From: Campylobacteraceae bacterium | GTDB lineage: Bacteria; Campylobacterota; Campylobacteria; Campylobacterales; Sulfurovaceae | Length of the DNA stretch: 8,501 bases | Direction: 5' to 3' | NCBI GenBank assembly: GCA_026985655.1 | Contig: JALSQB010000172.1 | Location: 1-8,501 of the forward strand | In this document: positions 6,456 through 8,501 of the stretch, in pieces | Numbering within the stretch: position 1 is the first letter of the stretch | Layout of the letters: every line of letters starts with the position of its first letter | Translations under genes and position numbers: made by a program | The notes under the pieces: generated by a model | The model's input: the letters and a program-made list of their open reading frames with translations, nothing else | Databases searched by the model: none | What the model was told of the DNA's origin: nothing

Positions 6456-6704
6456 TACTAAAGCCACTCATCTTTTACGCAACAGTATTCAAGCACAACT
6501 CAATCTCTTAGAGTGAATAAGAAGAGGAGGCATTGAAATTTTCAATATCGAAAAAAATGATATAGAAAGAATGATAACTTTGACTAAAAAATATTCTGAT
6601 TTACCCATGGATTTAGCCGACTGTTCATTGACAGCGACGATAATGTTTATCGTACTCTAAAGCGAAAGCCTTTGATTAATCTTTTGCATGAGTATCCGTT
6701 GTAG
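6442..6704 (+). pseudogene. Decayed PIN-domain (VapC-like) toxin
   Basis: Reading from about 6442 gives TTWSVITKATHLLRN and continues to NLLE. A TGA at 6514-6516 stands where W is expected, then IRRGGIEIFNIEKND follows and the frame runs through YSDLPMDLADCSL (to 6630). A second frame then resumes at 6624 with FIDSDDNVYR and ends KPLINLLHEYPL, stop at 6702-6704. This order matches the C-terminal two-thirds of PIN-domain ribonucleases: an ITEATHLL-type helix, the DLADASL acidic motif, then TIDSDF-YR. Damage seen: no N-terminus with the first catalytic aspartate, one nonsense codon, and a deletion of about 10-15 codons with a frame change between DLAD and FIDSD. No antitoxin gene lies upstream. 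Not functional. Confidence 0.75.
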
Positions 6705-6746
6705 GTTGAATACTTAACAAAATAAAATTAGTCACTCCAATATGAA

Positions 6747-6768
6747 TGACGAGGTTGGCGCTTCGTCA
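6747..6768. repeat. Hairpin upstream of the 158-aa gene
   Basis: TGACGAGGT (6747-6755) pairs with GCTTCGTCA (6760-6768) around the loop TGGC, with two G-T pairs in the inner part. There is no U-tract, so it is not a standard intrinsic terminator. Its higher GC than the surroundings makes it stand out; it may be a REP-like element or a remnant of a terminator after the PIN gene. Confidence 0.35.
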
Positions 6769-6788
6769 CAAGTGAAGAAATTAAAAGC

Positions 6789-6816
6789 TATAATTCTCTA
6801 TTCAAATATAACAAGG
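6789..6816 (+). promoter_or_regulatory. Promoter and ribosome site for the 158-aa gene
   Basis: GCTATAAT (the TATAAT is 6789-6794) is a strong Campylobacterota-type -10 box. AAGG at 6813-6816 lies 7 nt before the TTG at 6824 and 3 nt before an out-of-frame ATG at 6820 that would code only seven residues. The spacing therefore supports TTG as the start codon. Confidence 0.55.
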
Positions 6817-6823
6817 TATATGA

Positions 6824-7300
6824 TTGCAAGATTTAAAAAATAAGTTAGAAGTTTTTATCTATGATATAGAAAATAATAACATTTCTCAAAATGAGATTGT
6901 TATAGGTTTTTTAAATGATGAGGTTATAAAGTATTTGACTTCTGTATCTATTGTAGTTGAGAGCAAAGAGATTTATTTGAGTGTAAAAGCTTACAAACAT
7001 ATACAGAGAGATTTTAAAAAAAGACTAAAAAAGAGTATTCCAAAAGAGCTTATGTTAAATCTTCATAAGAGTTTTGAGACTCCCTACAAGATATTTTTTG
7101 ATAGTGAGAAAAAACATTGCAATCTTATTTATGTCGATAAAGAAAATGAGTTACTTTTTAAGGTAGTGGTTCATCCAAATTACCACACTAAAATAGGTGT
7201 TATCAATACAGTTTTAACAGCAGGAATAATAGATGAGAGTGTATTAAAAAGTAAGTTTTATAAAGAAATTACAGAACATGGATGGGAATTGAACCCATGA
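6824..7300 (+). CDS. Hypothetical 158-aa protein, possibly a PBECR/RelE-like nuclease fold
   Basis: An intact ORF starting at TTG. An in-frame TGA lies immediately before it (6821-6823), so no earlier start is possible. The first ~40 residues are acidic and helical. Residues ~45-65 (ESKEIYLSVKAYKHIQR) and ~88-118 (PYKIFFDSEK, then NLIYVDKENELLFKVVV) recall the pattern of phage-associated Barnase/EndoU/ColicinE5/RelE-like domains: a helix with a basic HIQR-type segment, then beta strands. I regard this as a weak match made by eye. No signal peptide or membrane segment is seen. The last eight residues (EHGWELNP) are encoded by the complement of the 3' end of a tRNA-like element on the other strand, so the true C-terminus may have been altered by a junction there. 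It has its own promoter and sits among decayed toxin genes, which suggests an accessory origin. Confidence 0.6.
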   Translation: MQDLKNKLEVFIYDIENNNISQNEIVIGFLNDEVIKYLTSVSIVVESKEIYLSVKAYKHIQRDFKKRLKKSIPKELMLNLHKSFETPYKIFFDSEKKHCNLIYVDKENELLFKVVVHPNYHTKIGVINTVLTAGIIDESVLKSKFYKEITEHGWELNP

Positions 7301-7349
7301 TAATGGAGGCGAACCCCCTCGATTCCAACATGTCATCCTCTCATGTTCC
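7273..7349 (-). ncRNA. tRNA-like element (8-bp acceptor-like stem, T-arm, UUCG arm; no clear anticodon arm)
   Basis: On the minus strand, GGAACATG (7349-7342) pairs with CATGTTCT (7280-7273) as an 8-bp acceptor-like stem with one terminal G-T pair. A textbook T-arm follows: ATGGG-TTCAATT-CCCAT (7298-7282), separated from the acceptor strand by one unpaired C. GGGGG-TTCG-CCTCC (7318-7305) makes a stem like a long variable arm. An 8-bp acceptor plus long variable arm is the selenocysteine tRNA (selC) style, but at 77 nt there is no recognisable D arm, no anticodon arm with TCA, and no encoded CCA. It may be a decayed tRNA (selC, Ser or Leu class), an attachment-site remnant, or an unusual small RNA. 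An internal CATGTT (7332-7327) could pair with the 5' end instead of the 3' strand. The promoter at 7358-7365 argues for transcription. Confidence 0.5.
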
Positions 7350-7357
7350 GTAAGTTC

Positions 7358-7365
7358 ATTATAGC
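7358..7365 (-). promoter_or_regulatory. Promoter -10 box of the tRNA-like element
   Basis: Minus strand GCTATAAT (7365-7358) is a perfect -10 box with the GC-prefix also seen at 6787-6794. Counting 6-8 nt downstream puts the transcription start at about 7350-7352, within 1-3 nt of the 5' base of the acceptor-like stem (7349). That tight fit supports the tRNA-like element as a real transcription unit. Confidence 0.6.
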
Positions 7366-7385
7366 ATAAAGTCTATAAATTTTTT

Positions 7386-7419
7386 CCCTACACAACTTAT
7401 GAGGTTTATGCGTGTGGGG
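7386..7419 (+). repeat. Hairpin CCCTACAC / GTGTGGGG with 18-nt loop
   Basis: CCCTACAC (7386-7393) pairs with GTGTGGGG (7412-7419), with one T-G pair. T-rich DNA follows on the plus side (from 7429), so it could be a weak terminator after the 158-aa gene, though the T-run is too distant for a textbook case. The interval 7366-7566 otherwise holds no gene that I recognise; it also has a 14-bp palindrome (GATATTTAAATATC) at 7478-7491. Confidence 0.3.
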
Positions 7420-7505
7420 TATCAAGCATTTTTCTTTTTTCAAAGTAGATTCTCACCTTTTCATTGCACCGTTAAATGATATTTAAATATCCTAGCAATT
7501 CCTAG

Positions 7506-7524
7506 ATAAAAACATTGTTTTTAT
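7506..7524. repeat. AT-rich hairpin adjacent to a REP-like element
   Basis: ATAAAAAC (7506-7513) pairs perfectly with GTTTTTAT (7517-7524) around a 3-nt centre. It abuts the GGTGCA hairpin at 7525-7542, making two hairpins in direct succession. Function unknown. Confidence 0.4.
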
Positions 7525-7546
7525 GGTGCATTAAAATGCACCCTAC
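7525..7546 (-). repeat. REP-like palindrome with GTAG foot (minus orientation)
   Basis: Read on the minus strand, GTAG (7546-7543) is followed by GGTGCATT, TT and AATGCACC (7542-7525), a perfect 8-bp inverted repeat. A GTAG-type tetranucleotide directly before a palindrome is the hallmark of REP elements mobilised by RAYT (TnpA_REP) transposases. No such transposase is in the window. Confidence 0.5.
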
Positions 7547-7566
7547 AGCGTACAAAAATCAATTAA

Positions 7567-7644
7567 CTTAAAAACTTAGAAGCTAATACCAACACACAAA
7601 CATACAAAACATCGGATGCCCTTTTTAATGACTTAGGAATTTAG
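7567..7644 (+). pseudogene. C-terminal remnant of a RelB/DinJ-type antitoxin
   Basis: The frame closed by TAG at 7642-7644 reads LKNLEANTNTQTYKTSDAL then FNDLGI. The ending YKTSDALFNDLGI is close to the characteristic C-terminus of RelB-family antitoxins (the ...YKSSDELFKELGI pattern). An in-frame TAA at 7564-7566 and the absence of a DNA-binding N-terminus show that only the last ~25 residues survive. One base separates its stop from the following toxin start, the compact order expected of a relB-yafQ/relE operon. Confidence 0.6.
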
Positions 7645-7645
7645 C

Positions 7646-7756
7646 GTGTTAGAAATAAAGATTGAAAAAGCTTTTAAAAAAGATATTGCTATAGACAAAA
7701 AGAGTGTGCTTTATAATGAAGATGATTTTTGGGAAAAAGGGAACAATCTACTTTAA
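7646..7756 (+). pseudogene. N-terminal remnant of a YafQ/RelE-type toxin
   Basis: GTG at 7646 starts a 36-residue frame, VLEIKIEKAFKKDIAIDKKS, then LYNEDDFWEKGNNLL and TAA. The opening (hydrophobic strand, then IEKAFKKDI) is the usual start of YafQ-like RelE-superfamily mRNA interferases, which run to about 90 residues. Everything beyond the first helices, including the catalytic C-terminal strands, is missing, and no continuation in other frames is obvious downstream. Inactive remnant of a type II toxin-antitoxin pair with the fragment just upstream. Confidence 0.6.
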
Positions 7757-7827
7757 ACACCTAAATTCTAATATCTAAATTTTTTAGAACAAAAACATTA
7801 CAATTTGAAATGTTTCCAACAAAAATA

Positions 7828-7848
7828 AATATTTTATATTAAAATATT
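7828..7848. repeat. 21-bp A/T-only inverted repeat
   Basis: AATATTTTA (7828-7836) and TAAAATATT (7840-7848) are perfect inverted copies around TAT. A second 7-bp inverted repeat, AAACATT/AATGTTT, lies just upstream at 7793-7815. The stretch 7757-7890 contains no gene that I can recognise. Such A/T palindromes are easily formed by chance here. Confidence 0.3.
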
Positions 7849-7890
7849 CTATCCCAAAAAAAGTTATAAGATAAAAAACACCATACAGCC

Positions 7891-7916
7891 GTAGGTCGGG
7901 TTGCCCCCATCCCGAC
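7891..7916 (+). repeat. REP-like palindrome with GTAG foot (plus orientation)
   Basis: GTAG (7891-7894) is followed by GTCGGGTTG (7895-7903), the loop CCCC and CATCCCGAC (7908-7916): nine pairs with one T-T mismatch. The GC-rich GTAGGTCGGGTT start is a common form of REP elements in many bacteria and stands out strongly from the AT-rich surroundings. It faces the opposite way to the element at 7525-7546. Confidence 0.6.
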
Positions 7917-7980
7917 ATAAATTCGCATAAATATAGGATAGATGGTTCAAAAAGAATTTATCTAAAAAATATATGCTAAT

Positions 7981-8301
7981 ATGGTTTTGTCGATACTCTG
8001 TGACTTTAAAGAGAAAAATAAACAGATGGTTGAGATACTATCAACCAACAGAAACTTAGAAAAAAATGTAAGAAAAGGAGAAGAGATGCTAACCGTAGAT
8101 ATTGAAAAAATGCCATCATTTAATATTGGATTTGACAGAGGTATTCAAAAAGGCATTGAAAATGGTGTTAAAAAAGTAGCTCTAGGAATGTTAAAGCTTA
8201 ATCTTGACATGGAAATTATTCAAAAGAGTACAGGCTTGAGTTTGGAGGAGATAGAGAGCTTGACCCCTACCCCTTCAAGCTCTCCCCAACCAAAGCATTG
8301 A
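7981..8301 (+). pseudogene. C-terminal part of an Rpn-family nuclease/transposase (PD-(D/E)XK)
   Basis: A 106-codon frame that keeps only the C-terminal region of an Rpn-like recombination-promoting nuclease. SILCDFKEKNKQMVEIL matches the region after the nuclease core. FDRGIQKGIENGVKK is the family's G-rich helical repeat. ALGMLKLNLDMEIIQKSTGLSLEEIESL is the typical terminal segment. The PD-(D/E)XK catalytic domain is absent and a stop lies 18 nt upstream in frame. No ribosome site precedes the ATG at 7981. The tail TPTPSSSPQPKH is not family-like: it is the antisense reading of the gatB 3' end, which the frame overlaps by 35 bp, so the 3' end is also broken. An internal AAGGAG (8075-8080) with ATG at 8086 could still express the last 71 codons. 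Confidence 0.7.
8075..8088 (+). promoter_or_regulatory. Internal ribosome site and start inside the Rpn remnant
   Basis: AAGGAG (8075-8080) lies 5 nt before an in-frame ATG (8086-8088), a better start than the ATG at 7981. It would give a 71-residue product beginning MLTVDIEKMPSF. In Escherichia coli, Rpn genes are known to carry an internal start that makes a short C-terminal protein (RpnS) acting as antitoxin. Here the site may be a relic of that design, or simply the coding of Lys-Gly-Glu-Glu. Confidence 0.4.
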
Positions 8302-8501
8302 CCACTTTAGGGTTTCCCTTGCCTCCTGTGGCTTTTAACACTTGTCCCACAAAGAAGCCTAACAGTTTGGTGTTTCCTGCTTGAAACTTAGCTAAGTTAT
8401 CAGGGTTCTTTGCGATTATCTCTTCTATGATGGGGCTAAGTACAGCAGGGTCGCTTATTTGCACTAAGCCTTTGGCTTCGACTATGGCTTTTGGCTCTTT
8501 G
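8267..8501 (-). CDS. gatB: Aspartyl/glutamyl-tRNA(Asn/Gln) amidotransferase subunit B, 3' end only
   Basis: The last 77 codons of gatB; the gene continues beyond the right edge. GatB is the kinase/transamidase subunit of the GatCAB enzyme, which converts misacylated Glu-tRNA(Gln) and Asp-tRNA(Asn) to the correct forms in the cytoplasm. What is visible is the C-terminal GatB/YqeY tRNA-binding tail domain: EAKGLVQISDPAVL, EEIIAKNPDNLAKF, then LLGFFVGQVLKATGGKGNP and a short end VVNALVGESLKG. The GTG at 8464 is an internal valine codon, not a start. The stop TAG is at 8269-8267. No terminator hairpin follows it; the transcript would run antisense into the Rpn remnant. As a conserved housekeeping gene it marks the right border of the accessory stretch. 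Confidence 0.93.
   Translation of the reverse strand, partial: KEPKAIVEAKGLVQISDPAVLSPIIEEIIAKNPDNLAKFQAGNTKLLGFFVGQVLKATGGKGNPKVVNALVGESLKG

Noticed and set aside
7273..7349. tmRNA 3' end
   Set aside because: The T-arm is similar, but a matching 5' domain and tag reading frame are absent; the 5' partner of the stem lies only 77 nt away.
7396..7462. Minus-strand frame starting GTG with MRIYFEKRKMLDTPHA
   Set aside because: It stops after 16 codons, has no clear ribosome site and matches nothing I recognise.
8462..8464. GTG as a start codon of a 65-aa gene
   Set aside because: The frame continues upstream without a stop to the window edge and matches the GatB C-terminal domain, so this is an internal valine.

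Overview
The window looks like a low-GC Campylobacterota (epsilonproteobacterial) chromosome. The best evidence is the Complex I gene cluster: nuoA, nuoB, nuoC and nuoD are followed by a small NuoE-like subunit without the 2Fe-2S cysteines of a canonical NuoE. That subunit resembles the Campylobacter/Helicobacter substitute (Cj1575c/HP1264 type). Several GCTATAAT-like -10 boxes without clear -35 boxes fit the same group. The genus cannot be fixed; a Sulfurimonas, Sulfurovum or Arcobacter relative is plausible.

Layout: (1) 86-2395 (+) encodes a cytoplasmic bis-MGD molybdoenzyme of the assimilatory nitrate reductase NasA/NarB type. (2) 2392-5713 (-) is a tightly packed nuoA-B-C-D-E cluster. It converges on the reductase gene with a 4-bp overlap of the two stop codons, and those four bases are the loop of a perfect 8-bp hairpin. 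nuoF to nuoN are not in the window. (3) 5714-6066 is an AT-rich divergent intergenic region with several inverted repeats. (4) 6067-6288 (+) encodes a 73-aa cysteine-rich repeat protein with a lipoprotein-type signal peptide, followed by a terminator-like hairpin. (5) 6330-8266 is an accessory stretch made largely of decayed genes: a broken PIN-domain toxin, a small minus-strand fragment, an intact 158-aa ORF with a TTG start, a tRNA-like element with its own promoter (-), a truncated RelB-type antitoxin plus YafQ/RelE-type toxin remnant, two REP-like GTAG hairpins in opposite orientation, and the C-terminal part of an Rpn-family nuclease/transposase. (6) 8267-8501 (-) is the 3' end of gatB.

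How the parts fit: Complex I membrane and connecting subunits (NuoA-D) with the alternative NuoE form the quinone-reducing side of a respiratory complex that in this phylum is thought to take electrons from flavodoxin or ferredoxin rather than NADH. The nitrate reductase supplies nitrite for nitrogen assimilation. The interval between the lipoprotein gene and gatB looks like an integration and decay site for toxin-antitoxin and nuclease genes. The least explained items are the tRNA-like RNA at 7273-7349, the Cys-repeat lipoprotein, and an internal Shine-Dalgarno plus ATG kept in the Rpn remnant. All identifications come from reading the sequence; no database search was run.
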